NCBI GenBank assembly: GCA_035559595.1
Contig: DATMBF010000019.1
Location: 1-64,000 of the forward strand
Reading direction: 5' to 3'
Length of the DNA: 64,000 nt
DNA from: DATMBF01 sp035559595
GTDB taxonomy: Bacteria > Bacteroidota > Ignavibacteria > UBA10030
Under the pieces are notes generated by a model, which saw only the letters and a list, made by a program, of their open reading frames with translations, did no database searches and was not told the origin of the DNA. This document shows, one piece after another, positions 53,562-62,999 of the stretch (its first letter is position 1; the number at the start of each line of letters is the position of its first letter). A program made the position numbers and the translations under genes.

Positions 53562-55103
53562 TCAAAAATCGTCATCGCCAAAGACTTTTCGTACCGTCTT
53601 CGGAAGCTCAACTTCCTTAGGCTTTTCAGGATTCAACGGAATTACTTTTGTGGATTCGGCATCCGTCGCGGGCGTATGTTCTTGGTCAATTCCGCGCCTG
53701 ACGATGCGAAATCCCTCTTCAACGTCAGAGAGCGATGCAGATGGCATTTCCGACGAAGAGCCGGTGATCGGTGTGACCTGCGCCTCTGTGCTGTTTTTCA
53801 CCGACGGAAGGAGATTCTGGAGTTTTACTGTCAACGACGAAAGCTCTGTTTTGAGGTCGTCTTCCGAATAGGTCATCACCTGCCCCTTCCGCAAGAAGAA
53901 CTCGCCGTTGATCATCACATCGCTCACATCACGACTCGTCGCGTGCTGGACAAGATCGGCAATGAACTGTTCGGCTCGATCATTCGCAAGAAGACTCGCG
54001 AGTCGCAAATCTCCAATATCCACAAATGCGATATCTGCTTTTTTTCCGACAGTCAAAGTGCCAATCTCATGATCCATGCCAAGCGATCGGGCAGCGTTGA
54101 TTGTGTGCATTCTCAACAGCTCTGAAGGTGAAGCGGCGTCGAGCCGTTGACTCGCGGCGAGTGCGATAAAGGCCCGCATGTTCTCAAACGGATCGGAATG
54201 CCCCCAATCGGATCCCAGCGCCAGAGGAATTTGATATTGAAAGAATGCGGCAAGAGGTGGCACGTCGGTTGCCTTGGTGAGAATCGAAGCCGGCGTGACG
54301 ACCAGAGGAAGTCGTGTCCCGGCTATGAGGGAAAGCTCTTGTCCTTCCAGAACACTGAGGTGGGTTAATTGAACAGGATAATCGAATACTCTGTATTCGG
54401 CCAAAACTTCCATCGGTAGTTTGTTGAAATTCCTGCGGATCGTCTCTACGGCCCGTTGTGTCTCGCCATAATGAACAACGACCGGCCAGTTATTCTCCCG
54501 CGCAATCCGGAGCGTCGATTGAAGATTGTACGTTGTGAGATCTTCTTCGGGGGGAAGTGCTACAGCGAATTTGATGAAAGGAGAAATGCCCCCTTTTGCA
54601 CGCTCTACCTGGTCACCATTGTGAAGAGCGAGAAGCCCACGCAAATCCGTTCGGCGAAGTGATTCAAATGAGGCCTGAAAAGGTACGTCGAGATTGTCAA
54701 AACCGTACTCGCCGAGCGTCGTTACGCCGGATTTCAAGGCTGCAAAGTAAGCGCTCCGAAAAGCGACGACCAGCTCATCCTTCGTCGCCTCTCCGTACAA
54801 GTAGGGGAGAATACGACGGAGGCTCCCTTCTTTGCTCCACCGGCTCAGGGGAAAAAGCTGGGTGAACTGTTTCAGCACGAACGACTCGCCATGGTAATGC
54901 GCATCGACGAAGCCGGGGAGCAACACTTTGCCGGCGGCATCAATCACTTCGGCGTTGGGATAGAGCGACTTCATGATCTCGCCGCGGTTACTGATCTCGG
55001 CAATGCGATCATCCTTGACAAGGAGATCCATTCGTAGCAGCCGGGCTTGCGGCTCACACGGAACAATAATGGCGTTCTGTATGATTTTGATCGATTGAGC
55101 CAT
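53562..55103 (-). CDS. Amidohydrolase-family metal-dependent hydrolase with C-terminal extension
   Basis: 513 residues. The N-terminal sandwich is followed by GFVDAHYHGES (HxH), VVHYGETQRA (His), QLTHLSVL (His) and ALGSDWGHSDPFENM (Asp), the deaminase/chlorohydrolase layout of the superfamily. It ends with a 90-residue Ser/Thr/Pro/Glu-rich tail (PITGSSSEMPS, KVIPLNPEKPKE) that is not part of the TIM barrel. No signal peptide is evident. Substrate unknown. The tail may be a targeting or interaction element. Confidence 0.82.
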   Translation of the reverse strand: MAQSIKIIQNAIIVPCEPQARLLRMDLLVKDDRIAEISNRGEIMKSLYPNAEVIDAAGKVLLPGFVDAHYHGESFVLKQFTQLFPLSRWSKEGSLRRILPYLYGEATKDELVVAFRSAYFAALKSGVTTLGEYGFDNLDVPFQASFESLRRTDLRGLLALHNGDQVERAKGGISPFIKFAVALPPEEDLTTYNLQSTLRIARENNWPVVVHYGETQRAVETIRRNFNKLPMEVLAEYRVFDYPVQLTHLSVLEGQELSLIAGTRLPLVVTPASILTKATDVPPLAAFFQYQIPLALGSDWGHSDPFENMRAFIALAASQRLDAASPSELLRMHTINAARSLGMDHEIGTLTVGKKADIAFVDIGDLRLASLLANDRAEQFIADLVQHATSRDVSDVMINGEFFLRKGQVMTYSEDDLKTELSSLTVKLQNLLPSVKNSTEAQVTPITGSSSEMPSASLSDVEEGFRIVRRGIDQEHTPATDAESTKVIPLNPEKPKEVELPKTVRKVFGDDDF

Positions 55104-55142
55104 TTAGTAAACAACCACAGACACAGAGTTTCCACCTCGGAC

Positions 55143-55159
55143 TACGCTCGTCGAGCGTA
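55143..55159. repeat. Perfect inverted repeat just after cysS
   Basis: tacgctcg-t-cgagcgta, 8-base arms around one base, two bases beyond the cysS stop. No T-run follows on either strand, so it is not a standard intrinsic terminator; it could be a protein-binding site or a small dispersed repeat. Confidence 0.4.
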
Positions 55160-55161
55160 AC

Positions 55162-56622
55162 CTACGACAGCTTCTTCCACGTCGTCCCTTCTTTCTTGTC
55201 TTCGAGCGCGATGCCGATATTCTTCAAGCCATCCCGAATCATGTCCGACAGCGCAAAGAGTTTCTGCTTGCGGGCTTCGGCGCGAACGTCGATGAGAAGC
55301 TGGATCAATCCTGCCTCAAGTTTACCGTCAGCGATGATGGTCATTGATTTCTCATCGGGAATAAGTCCAAGCACCTCGCCTGCCAACTCGCGGAACGTCG
55401 CATCGACAGATTGCAACGCTTCGACCCCTGCTTTTACGTCGGAATTCAGCAGTTGATTCACTTCTTTTGAGAGATCGAACAGAACAGCGATAGCTTGTGG
55501 AGTGTTGAAATCATCATCCATCGCCTCAATAAACCGTTTCTTGTACAGCTGTATGTCGAATGGGAGAATACCGGCCCGCGATTCTGACTCGGCTTTTGCA
55601 AGCGCCATCCGCACATTACGAATCGTGTTCACAAGCTTGTCGAAACCCGCCTTCGCTCCCGAAAGCGCCTCGTTGCTGAAATCGAGCGTGCTGCGGTAAT
55701 GACTTTGCAGGATGAAGAAGCGAATCACGAGCGGGTCGTACTTCTTGAACGCATCCTTCAGCGTCACGAAATTGCCAAGCGACTTAGACATCTTCTGCCC
55801 GCCGACCGTGACGAGATTGTTGTGCAGCCAGTATTTGACGAACGGTTTGCCTGTAGCGCAGACGCTCTGGGCAATCTCACACTCATGGTGCGGGAACTGA
55901 TTATCCAACCCGCCGCCGTGAATGTCGAACGACTCGCCCAAGTATTTCATCGACATGGCGGAGCATTCGATGTGCCATCCGGGATAGCCCTCCCCCCACG
56001 GACTCGGCCAGCGCATGATGTGTTCAGGCTCGGCTTTCTTCCAGAGTGCAAAGTCCTGCGGGTTGCGCTTTTCTGAGCGCACTTCAACGCGCGTGCCTTC
56101 GACCATCTCGTCGAGCGAGCGGTGGGAGAGTTTGCCGTAATCGGCAAACTTGCGAACGTCAAAGTACACCGAGCCGCCAACCTCGTAGGCGAATCCGCGC
56201 TCGAGGAGCTTCTTGATAAGCTCGATCTGTTCGATGATATGTCCGCTTGCGCGCGGCGAAATGTCTGGGCGCAGGACATTGAGCGCATCCATGTCCTCAA
56301 AGTAGCTGTGGGTGTACTCCTCCGCAATCTGCATCGGATGTTTCTGCTCGATCTTACTCTGCCGCACGAGCCGGTCTTCGCCTTCGCTGGTGTCACCTAA
56401 TAAGTGACCGACATCGGTGATGTTCTGGACGTACAGAACCTTGTATCCCGTAAAACGGAGGTACCGGACGATCACATCAAACGAGACATAGCTCTTCCCA
56501 TGCCCGATATGCGAGTGGCTGTAGACCGTCGGCCCGCACACATACATGCCCACGAAGCTTTTGTGAAGAGGCTCGAAGGGCTCTTTGCGGCGCGTCAGGG
56601 AGTTGTAGATGTGAAGGGGCAT
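55162..56622 (-). CDS. cysS: Cysteinyl-tRNA synthetase
   Basis: 486 residues from ATG 56622 (MPLHIYNSL; a start at 56655 would overlap the restriction gene). Class I signatures: YVCGPTVYSHSHIGHGKSY (CGPTVY and HIGH), WHIECSAMS zinc site, and GGQKMSKSLGN (KMSKS). Essential. The restriction endonuclease gene ends only 4 bases before this start, so the restriction-modification block sits in the cysS 5' region and cysS may now be expressed from the R-M transcript or an internal promoter. Confidence 0.96.
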   Translation of the reverse strand: MPLHIYNSLTRRKEPFEPLHKSFVGMYVCGPTVYSHSHIGHGKSYVSFDVIVRYLRFTGYKVLYVQNITDVGHLLGDTSEGEDRLVRQSKIEQKHPMQIAEEYTHSYFEDMDALNVLRPDISPRASGHIIEQIELIKKLLERGFAYEVGGSVYFDVRKFADYGKLSHRSLDEMVEGTRVEVRSEKRNPQDFALWKKAEPEHIMRWPSPWGEGYPGWHIECSAMSMKYLGESFDIHGGGLDNQFPHHECEIAQSVCATGKPFVKYWLHNNLVTVGGQKMSKSLGNFVTLKDAFKKYDPLVIRFFILQSHYRSTLDFSNEALSGAKAGFDKLVNTIRNVRMALAKAESESRAGILPFDIQLYKKRFIEAMDDDFNTPQAIAVLFDLSKEVNQLLNSDVKAGVEALQSVDATFRELAGEVLGLIPDEKSMTIIADGKLEAGLIQLLIDVRAEARKQKLFALSDMIRDGLKNIGIALEDKKEGTTWKKLS

Positions 56623-56626
56623 GGAG

Positions 56627-57373
56627 TTACTGCGAGCTCTTTCCCAGATTTCCACTATTGAAGATAACCAGTTTCTCCCAGTCTATTCGTCCATTAGTAC
56701 AGAATTCTGAGGCAAACTCTGAAGTGAATCGGTTGACAAGAGCTGCTCTTTCTTCAAAATACTTGTCATTGTGCCTTTTGGCCTGAAACCCTATTGGCTC
56801 GATGATTTCGGTATATAGCTTCTCATTCCCACTTAAGAAGTGCCAAAAACTTTGCCCAGCCATCCTGATTAGTTGCCCATCATCAACCGTCTTCATCCTT
56901 CCATAACAGCTCCCCACCACAGGCTGAACATGCTTAACTTGCTTCGATTGTCTCAATACCCTTACAGCTTTCTTGAAATTGGCTCGTAGAGCAAGCCACT
57001 GCGAACTGTTTCCCCAGTTTTGGCCCGACTTAATAGCGACAAGATATTTTACTCCATTCTTATCGAACTCAAGATCGATGCCTGTGGCCGCCGACTTTGT
57101 ACCGTTAACAGTTTTTGAAGCTACAAAAATTGCAAGTCCTTCCAAGAAATTGCCAAAAAGTTCTTCCTCAGAAGACGAGAGGAATGCGTCCAATATAGAT
57201 TCGACAAGTCTTTCTGCCGTTAGGATGTTTTTTGCACGAAATAAATATGGGTTTTTCTTTCTTAGAACCTCCTTGAGCTTCACTTGTTGAAGTCGAGCGA
57301 CCCGGTTTTGGTGAAAAGTACCAATGTTCTCATTCACATAGTTCTGAACATCGGAAAGTTTTAGTTCTTTCAT
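56627..57373 (-). CDS. Type II restriction endonuclease, PmeII-like
   Basis: 248 residues. The opening (VNENIGTFHQNRVARLQQVKLKEVLRKKNPYLFRAKNI) and the block GIDLEFDKNGVKYLVAIKSGQNWGNSSQW recall PmeII-family type II endonucleases; the latter is a PD-(D/E)xK-type nuclease core with Asp100 and Lys115 (LVAIKSG in place of the usual ExK). It overlaps the methyltransferase gene by 4 bases (ATGA) as expected for an R-M pair. The sequence here is clearly more A+T-rich than its neighbours, suggesting acquisition. Confidence 0.78.
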   Translation of the reverse strand: MKELKLSDVQNYVNENIGTFHQNRVARLQQVKLKEVLRKKNPYLFRAKNILTAERLVESILDAFLSSSEEELFGNFLEGLAIFVASKTVNGTKSAATGIDLEFDKNGVKYLVAIKSGQNWGNSSQWLALRANFKKAVRVLRQSKQVKHVQPVVGSCYGRMKTVDDGQLIRMAGQSFWHFLSGNEKLYTEIIEPIGFQAKRHNDKYFEERAALVNRFTSEFASEFCTNGRIDWEKLVIFNSGNLGKSSQ

Positions 57374-58362
57374 TGAAACAACTCACCATTTATTGGAAGG
57401 GTCTGTTTCAATCTTTTTTCTGCAATGGAACAGAATTCGGAGGAAATATCGATTCCTATATAGTTCCGACGATTTTTCTTAGCTGCAACGGCAGTCGTGC
57501 CGGAGCCAAGGAACGGATCTAAGACAATATCGCCCTGCCTAGTAAAGAGTTTTATGAACCATTCGGGGAGAGCCAGAGGAAATGCCGCGCTGTGGTTCTT
57601 ATTGCTGGACTCAGTAGCCATATGTAAAACATTATCGGGGTATGCCATGTTTCTGTTAAGCCAGTTTGAAATGTTTTTGCCAAAGCCACTTCCGACTTTC
57701 GACTCGTCACGTATTCTGTCAGTTTCACTTAACTTCCGCAATCTCGTTTTTGCCCAATCACCCATCGGCACCATGACGCTTTCTTGATACATGTTAAATT
57801 TCTTTTGCTTATTGAACTGGAGGCACCGTTCCCAGGCATCGCGAAATCTGTTTGGCCACTTCCCCGGATAGCTGTTTTTCTTGTGCCAAATGAACTCTTC
57901 CGTCCAAAGCCACCCCTGTTTACGCATGGCCAAGATAAGCTCTATCACATAGGTATGACGCTCTCCGTTGTAGGCGCCCTCCTTGATGTTGAGTATGAAT
58001 GTGCCTGTTGGTTTAAGCACTCTTTTCAACTCCCAAGAAATGGGAAGGAACCACTGAACGTACTCGTCAGGGTGAATGCCACCATACGATTTCTTTCTCT
58101 TATCAGAGTATGGCGGAGAGGTGACAATCAAGTCAACGAAGTCTGAAGGGAAAGCTCGTAAAACATCATGACTATCTCCACATATTATTGAATTCAGTGG
58201 AAGACTTGTACGCTTCGAAGAAACTGAGACATGGTAAACCGCCTCTTGTTCCCTCACGCGGGACGTAGCCAGTGCAAAGTTCCTCTCTTGCAGCCTAATT
58301 CGAGATTTACCCGTTCGCTTCAACTCATATCTCCTGTTCAACCTCTTCAACTTCAATTGCAT
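57370..58362 (-). CDS. DNA methyltransferase, probably N4-cytosine (type II R-M)
   Basis: 330 residues. Catalytic motif IV DLIVTSPPYSDKRKKSYGG (T81-S-P-P-Y85) with the SPPY form typical of N4-cytosine enzymes; motif I at the C-terminal part, VLDPFLGSGTTAVAAKKNRRNYIGIDIS, so the domain order is beta-class. Target recognition region lies between. Protects host sites against the endonuclease encoded next. Its start overlaps the upstream 71-residue ORF by 38 bases. Confidence 0.9.
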   Translation of the reverse strand: MQLKLKRLNRRYELKRTGKSRIRLQERNFALATSRVREQEAVYHVSVSSKRTSLPLNSIICGDSHDVLRAFPSDFVDLIVTSPPYSDKRKKSYGGIHPDEYVQWFLPISWELKRVLKPTGTFILNIKEGAYNGERHTYVIELILAMRKQGWLWTEEFIWHKKNSYPGKWPNRFRDAWERCLQFNKQKKFNMYQESVMVPMGDWAKTRLRKLSETDRIRDESKVGSGFGKNISNWLNRNMAYPDNVLHMATESSNKNHSAAFPLALPEWFIKLFTRQGDIVLDPFLGSGTTAVAAKKNRRNYIGIDISSEFCSIAEKRLKQTLPINGELFQ

Positions 58363-58540
58363 CGTTCGTCACCATCTCGATCTCCTCAATTCGAAAGCTG
58401 TGTTCTTCTCTGTCTTTTTGCCTCGATCCATCGACGGGGGTTGTAAGATAGAATTCCGTTAGTCGCTTTGCTTCTTTCTCATTCCGTGCTTCAATCTGCA
58501 CTATGTAGTCTCTATGAAGACTTACACGAAAGAGTTTCAC
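58325..58540 (-). CDS. 71-residue small protein upstream of the methyltransferase (DpnD/PcfM-like?)
   Basis: Starts at GTG 58540 with AAGGAGGTGG upstream; reads MKLFRVSLHRDYIVQIEARNEKEAKRLTEFYL, then a charged end rich in Glu (IEEIEMVTNDAIEVEEVEQEI). The first half resembles DpnD/PcfM-type small proteins sometimes found by R-M genes; the match is from memory and weak. It overlaps the methyltransferase start by 38 bases and the 20-codon ORF before it by 4 bases, so it is translationally coupled. It does not look like a helix-turn-helix controller protein. Confidence 0.55.
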   Translation of the reverse strand: MKLFRVSLHRDYIVQIEARNEKEAKRLTEFYLTTPVDGSRQKDREEHSFRIEEIEMVTNDAIEVEEVEQEI

Positions 58541-58599
58541 AACCCACCTCCTTTCCTTAAATTATCAATCGTTTCTTTCAGGACCTCTCTTTTTCCCAT
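58537..58599 (-). CDS. 20-codon coupling ORF
   Basis: ATG 58599 overlaps the stop of the preceding ORF (TGATG) and its own stop overlaps the GTG of the 71-residue gene (GTGA). It reads MGKREVLKETIDNLRKGGGL; the Gly-rich end is produced by the AGGAGGTGG ribosome site of the next gene. It may serve only to bring ribosomes to that site. Confidence 0.35.
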   Translation of the reverse strand: MGKREVLKETIDNLRKGGGL

Positions 58600-58796
58600 C
58601 ACGGTTCCTCCCACAGCCTTTCCACTACCACCGTATCCCCAATCATCGCCACAACCTTCCCCTCAATGCGCGAAGACCATCGGCAAACCTAACTTGCGCC
58701 TGCAATCCTAGCTCCCCCTGTTATGGCTGCTTTGACGGCAAGTTCAATTTTGTCGGGAACGTATTCGGGCTTTGGTTCGCTAACGTTCCGACTCAT
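58599..58796 (-). pseudogene. 66-codon reading frame split by an in-frame TAG
   Basis: From ATG 58796 the frame reads MSRNVSEPKPEYVPDKIELA and on to GARIAGAS, meets TAG at 58689-58691, then continues open in the same frame as VCRWSSRIEGKVVAMIGDTVV to a TGA at 58599. Both halves look protein-like. Either one small gene with a nonsense mutation, two overlapping small genes (second starting at an internal GTG/ATG such as MIGDTVVVERL), or amber read-through. Family not recognised. Bases 58797-58855 hold nothing evident. Confidence 0.4.
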
Positions 58797-58855
58797 GATA
58801 GACTCCATCTCTCATCTCGAAAACACCACTTCTCCTGTCCAACATTCTGTATCAT

Positions 58856-60874
58856 CTACGGCGTCACGTTCTTCCCTTGCAAGTATTGTTCGAACCATGC
58901 CGCCACGCGGTTCATAAAGTCGTACTGGTGAGCGCGCTCGGAAACACCGTGCCCTTCACGTGGGTAGGACACGTACTCCACCGGAACACCTTTCCACTTC
59001 AGTGCCGTGTACATCTCCTGTGATTGGCTGGGCGGTACGCGCGGATCAGCGGCCCCATGAATGATCAGCGTCGGCGTATTCGCCTTCTTGATGTGCGCCA
59101 ATGGCGACCGCTGCCAGTAGATGTCGTAGTTGTTCTCTTCGTACATCATCAGATTCCAGTGGACGGTGGAGTTTTCATAGAAAATATCCGACGTTCCCGT
59201 CATGCTGATCCAGTTGGAGATCCCCATCCACATCACCGCCGCTTTGAAGCGTTCGCTTCCGTACGTCGCCGCCCAGGCTGTCGTGTAGCCACCATAGCTG
59301 CCTCCGCCGACACCGATGCGCTCCGGGTCGGCAATTCCTTCTTTGATCAAATGCTCAATGCCGGCGACCATGTCTTCGAATTCTTTCCCCATCAAATCGC
59401 GATGATCAGCCATTGCGAACTCCGGACCCCGCCCGATGCTGCCGCGATAGTTCGGATAGAACACGGCGAAGCCTTTGCCCGCCAGCATTTGTCCCCAGCG
59501 CGAGTATGTGCCGTACCAGCCGTTCAAATCTGCCGATTCCGGTCCGCCATGCGGCTGCATCACCAACGGATAGCGTTGACCCTTCCGGTAACCGACGGGT
59601 TTCACGAGCACACCTTCGATCTCCCAGCCGTCCGTGCTCTTCCACTTGACTTCCTCCTGCTCACCAAGCTGGATGTCGGTAAGCTGAGGGTTGAGCCGCG
59701 TGAGCATTCTCAGGTTTCGATCACCGGCGTTGCCAAAAAAGATTTCGTTCGGATGTTTCGGCGAGTTGCCGACCAAAGCGATGAACTTTCCATCTTTGGA
59801 AAAGCTTGGAGTGCCTGAGTAAACCACATTCGGCGTTGCCATAGGCTGCCGCCGCTTATCAGAAAGATTGATAGAATAGAGTCTGTTCGACTGCCGCTCG
59901 ATGGCCGCAAAAACAATTGTCGCGGACTTGCCGGGCTGCCAACCCAACCATGTGGCGGTTCCCTGATAGTCCCGCGTGAGGTTTTCCGGCGTTCCGCCTG
60001 TTGCAGAGACAACAAAGACGCTTCCGGCGAATGGATCTTTTTCCACGGTAGCGCCAAGCCACGCAATCCATTTCCCATCGGGCGACCAGCGGGGATTGTC
60101 GAGCTTTCCGACGGTTTGAACAAGCGACATTGACTCCCCTCCATCGGCGGAAACTCTATAAAGCTGTTTCTTCATGAATGAATCGTCAACGCTCGGCGTT
60201 GGCGCGGCAGCAATGACGAGCTGCTTGCCGTCCGGCGACCAGTCGAAATCATGCACGGTGATCGCAGAGCGGGTAACAAGCTTTGAATCTTTCGACTTGA
60301 TATCAATGACATAGACGCGAGTGTGCTTGTAGTTCTGGTCGTGGACCGTCCAATCTTTTCCCTCTTTCTCAGCCTGCTGTTCTTCTTTGGACTTTGGGTC
60401 GGTCATCGTATAGGCAATGCGGCCCCCATCCGGCGACCACTTGAAACTCTGCACAGAATTTTCCGCCTTGGTGAGTTGGATTGCCTCGCCGCCGTCGAAG
60501 GCGATGAGGTAGACCTGGGTGATGTTTGACTCACCCCGCTGGGAGAGAAACGCAACCCATTTGCCGTCCGGAGACCATGCCGGCGAACGGTCGCTCTTGT
60601 CGTTGAATGTGAATCGCTTCGGCTCACCGCCGGCTGTCGGCATCGTCCACAGCTCACTGATGGCCGGGCCGGGTTTCTCCTGTTCAGTGCGCGGTCGGTT
60701 GATCTGAAAGATGATGTTCTTCCCGTCCGGCGAAAGCTGAGCGTCAACCGCGGTTCTGATGGTGAGAATGATTTCAGGAGTGAGGACCTTCTGCTGAGCC
60801 AACGTTAGGCTGAAGGCTGCAAGGAACAGAAGGGATACACGAACCGATCTCAAGCGAAGCAAGGGGTTGTTCAT
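58856..60874 (-). CDS. S9-family prolyl-oligopeptidase-like peptidase (dipeptidyl aminopeptidase/acylaminoacyl type)
   Basis: 672 residues. Signal peptide to LTLAQQ; N-terminal half with repeated WD40-like propeller blades (SPDGKWVAFLS, SPDGGRIAYT, SPDGKQLVIA, SPDGKWIAWLG); C-terminal alpha/beta-hydrolase with GGSYGGYTTAW nucleophile Ser, Asp in HGAADPRVPPSQS and His in EGHGVSE. Periplasmic or exported peptidase for short peptides. Full-length and intact. Confidence 0.93.
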   Translation of the reverse strand: MNNPLLRLRSVRVSLLFLAAFSLTLAQQKVLTPEIILTIRTAVDAQLSPDGKNIIFQINRPRTEQEKPGPAISELWTMPTAGGEPKRFTFNDKSDRSPAWSPDGKWVAFLSQRGESNITQVYLIAFDGGEAIQLTKAENSVQSFKWSPDGGRIAYTMTDPKSKEEQQAEKEGKDWTVHDQNYKHTRVYVIDIKSKDSKLVTRSAITVHDFDWSPDGKQLVIAAAPTPSVDDSFMKKQLYRVSADGGESMSLVQTVGKLDNPRWSPDGKWIAWLGATVEKDPFAGSVFVVSATGGTPENLTRDYQGTATWLGWQPGKSATIVFAAIERQSNRLYSINLSDKRRQPMATPNVVYSGTPSFSKDGKFIALVGNSPKHPNEIFFGNAGDRNLRMLTRLNPQLTDIQLGEQEEVKWKSTDGWEIEGVLVKPVGYRKGQRYPLVMQPHGGPESADLNGWYGTYSRWGQMLAGKGFAVFYPNYRGSIGRGPEFAMADHRDLMGKEFEDMVAGIEHLIKEGIADPERIGVGGGSYGGYTTAWAATYGSERFKAAVMWMGISNWISMTGTSDIFYENSTVHWNLMMYEENNYDIYWQRSPLAHIKKANTPTLIIHGAADPRVPPSQSQEMYTALKWKGVPVEYVSYPREGHGVSERAHQYDFMNRVAAWFEQYLQGKNVTP

Positions 60875-60931
60875 GGTGAACCTCTTTACACTGTGTGTTT
60901 TGTTTATCGAATTACAAATTGCATTGAGCCT

Positions 60932-61138
60932 CTATCGCCACTTGAATCTCTCCGTTTTTCCGTCCTGTTGTTTCCGAAATTCACTATCGAGAATCCAACA
61001 ATCTTCTTCGTTTTGCGATCTCACCGCAAAGAAATCATCGGCAAATTTCATAGAGACCGCCTTTGAAAACTTCCGGATGGAGATGTCGAAAACATTGCCC
61101 TCAACATCGTAAGACAATCTTGAGCTTTTCTTCTCCAA
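60932..61138 (-). CDS. Small hypothetical protein, DUF2283-like start
   Basis: 68 residues from a TTG: MEKKSSRLSYDVEGNVFDIS and then ADDFFAVRSQNEEDCWILDS, ending in a basic tail. The LSYDVEGNVFDIS start recalls DUF2283 (xYDxExDxLyI), but the later conserved IxGIEI strand is missing, so it may be a decayed copy. Lies between recN and the S9 peptidase gene, same strand, with about 60 bases to the latter. Confidence 0.35.
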   Translation of the reverse strand: MEKKSSRLSYDVEGNVFDISIRKFSKAVSMKFADDFFAVRSQNEEDCWILDSEFRKQQDGKTERFKWR

Positions 61139-61166
61139 AAACTTATCTTCTCGTTATGTTTCCTTT

Positions 61167-62906
61167 TCATTTTGAATTCTTCACAAGCCCCATCAACTCA
61201 CGCGCACCTTCGAGTCCGGCGTCGGTAATTTCTGCGCCGCTCATCAGCTTCGCCACCTCCTCGACGCGTTCGTCGAGATCAAGCTTCCGCAGTTGCGTGC
61301 GTGTCCGCTTTCCATCCTCCACTTTTTCCGCAACGAAGTGTACATCTGCCATGCCGGCAATTTGAGGGAGATGCGTGATGGCGATAATCTGATGATATTG
61401 GGAGAGATTCTTGAGACTCTTGCCGACTGATTGAGCAACGCGTCCGCTCACGCCGACGTCGATTTCGTCAAACACGAGAAGCGGGAGCCGTTCAGACTTC
61501 GCCAGAATCGTCTTGAGGGCGAGCATGATGCGCGAAATTTCTCCACCCGATGCCACCTTCGCCAACGGCTTCGGATCTTCTCCTACATTGGTCGAAAGGT
61601 AGAATTCCACAAAATCGATTCCTTTCGCCGTCGCTGTGTACGCCTCACGTCCAAGCTTCACATAGACCCGGTCTGACACTGCGCCTTTGCCATCTCCTTT
61701 TCCGATGACCTCATGGCCGATTCTGACATCAAACTGTGCGTTCGCAATCCCTAACTTTGCAAGTTCAGCAGCAACCGCTCTATTGATCTTTCCCACCAGC
61801 TCGTGACGCTTTGTCGAAAGACGCTGTGCGGCCGCGGAGCACTCGATTCTCCGTTCTGCTATCACGCCTTCCAGTTTTGCGATCTCCCCCTCGAAGTTCT
61901 GAGCCAGGGCAAACTCGCGCCCGATCTTCTCTCTCTGCTCAAGAATAGACTCGATCGTCCCACCATATTTTTTCTTGAGGAGTGAAAGCTGTCCGAGCCG
62001 CTCCCGGATCTGCTCCAGGCGCTCGGGATTGAATTCGATTTTGGAATTGTAAGCCTGGATGAACTTCGTCAGCTCGTTCACAACGGCTACCGCCGATGCA
62101 CATTCATTTCTCGCTTCCTCGAAGGATTTATCGATTCCGGCGAGATCTTCCAGCTGGTTTCTTGCCATTACAAGCTGATCATAGACAGCTCCCTCGCCGT
62201 CATAAAGCATTTGATAAAGTCGTGACGTTGCCTCAAAGAGCTTCTCTGCATTCTCGAGAATCTTGAGCTCCGACTCAAGCGATTCTTCTTCGCCGGCCAC
62301 AGGACCGACGGTATCGATTTCCTTTAATTGAAACTCGTACAGATCACGCCTCTCTTTCAACTGGCGCTCTTTTCTCTTCAGCTCGTCAAGTTGATCGAAA
62401 AGCGCCTTGAGTGAATCGTAGATTGTCCGATATTCGCTCGCCAGCCCCTCCAATCCGCCGAAATCGTCAAGAAGATCAAGGTGAGTGTTTACGCGAAGAA
62501 GGGACTGATGCTCATGCTGGCCGTGGAGGTCAACTAAGTTATCCCCGATCTCCTTCAGGACGTTGAGTGTCGTGGGAGTATCGTTGACAAAACAACGGCT
62601 TTGACCCTTAAGAGAAACTTCGCGTCGGAGAATCAGATCATCCTGGACCTCGAGGTCGTAGGACTGAAGTATCGAACCGATCGTTCTATTGCCGGTCACT
62701 CCAAACACGCCTTCCACGATCGCTTTCTCTGCCCCCTTGCGAACAACTTCACTGCTGGCCCGCTCGCCGAGGATCAGGCTCAGAGCGTCGATAAGAATCG
62801 ACTTGCCGGCACCGGTCTCCCCCGTGATGATGTTGAGTCCAGACTCGAACTCAACCTGTACTTCATCCATCAGCGCGTAGTTCTTGATATAGAGTGACTT
62901 GAGCAT
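61167..62906 (-). CDS. recN: DNA repair protein RecN
   Basis: 579 residues. N-terminal ATPase half with Walker A GETGAGKSILIDAL, central coiled coil (about 150-370; runs of Glu/Lys/Leu such as LKRKERQLKERRDLYEFQLKEI), then signature VASGGEISRIMLALKTILAK and Walker B LLVFDEIDVGVSGR, AITHLPQIAGMAD. SMC-like protein acting in double-strand-break repair. Length and motif order are canonical. Confidence 0.96.
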   Translation of the reverse strand: MLKSLYIKNYALMDEVQVEFESGLNIITGETGAGKSILIDALSLILGERASSEVVRKGAEKAIVEGVFGVTGNRTIGSILQSYDLEVQDDLILRREVSLKGQSRCFVNDTPTTLNVLKEIGDNLVDLHGQHEHQSLLRVNTHLDLLDDFGGLEGLASEYRTIYDSLKALFDQLDELKRKERQLKERRDLYEFQLKEIDTVGPVAGEEESLESELKILENAEKLFEATSRLYQMLYDGEGAVYDQLVMARNQLEDLAGIDKSFEEARNECASAVAVVNELTKFIQAYNSKIEFNPERLEQIRERLGQLSLLKKKYGGTIESILEQREKIGREFALAQNFEGEIAKLEGVIAERRIECSAAAQRLSTKRHELVGKINRAVAAELAKLGIANAQFDVRIGHEVIGKGDGKGAVSDRVYVKLGREAYTATAKGIDFVEFYLSTNVGEDPKPLAKVASGGEISRIMLALKTILAKSERLPLLVFDEIDVGVSGRVAQSVGKSLKNLSQYHQIIAITHLPQIAGMADVHFVAEKVEDGKRTRTQLRKLDLDERVEEVAKLMSGAEITDAGLEGARELMGLVKNSK

Positions 62907-62999
62907 ACCGGAATGAGAGTCGGTTGGACTTCAATCTAACGAAAAATTCGGCAATTTCAAGGAAGATAACCGAGGGCGGCGCGGAAGGACAATCTGGGC

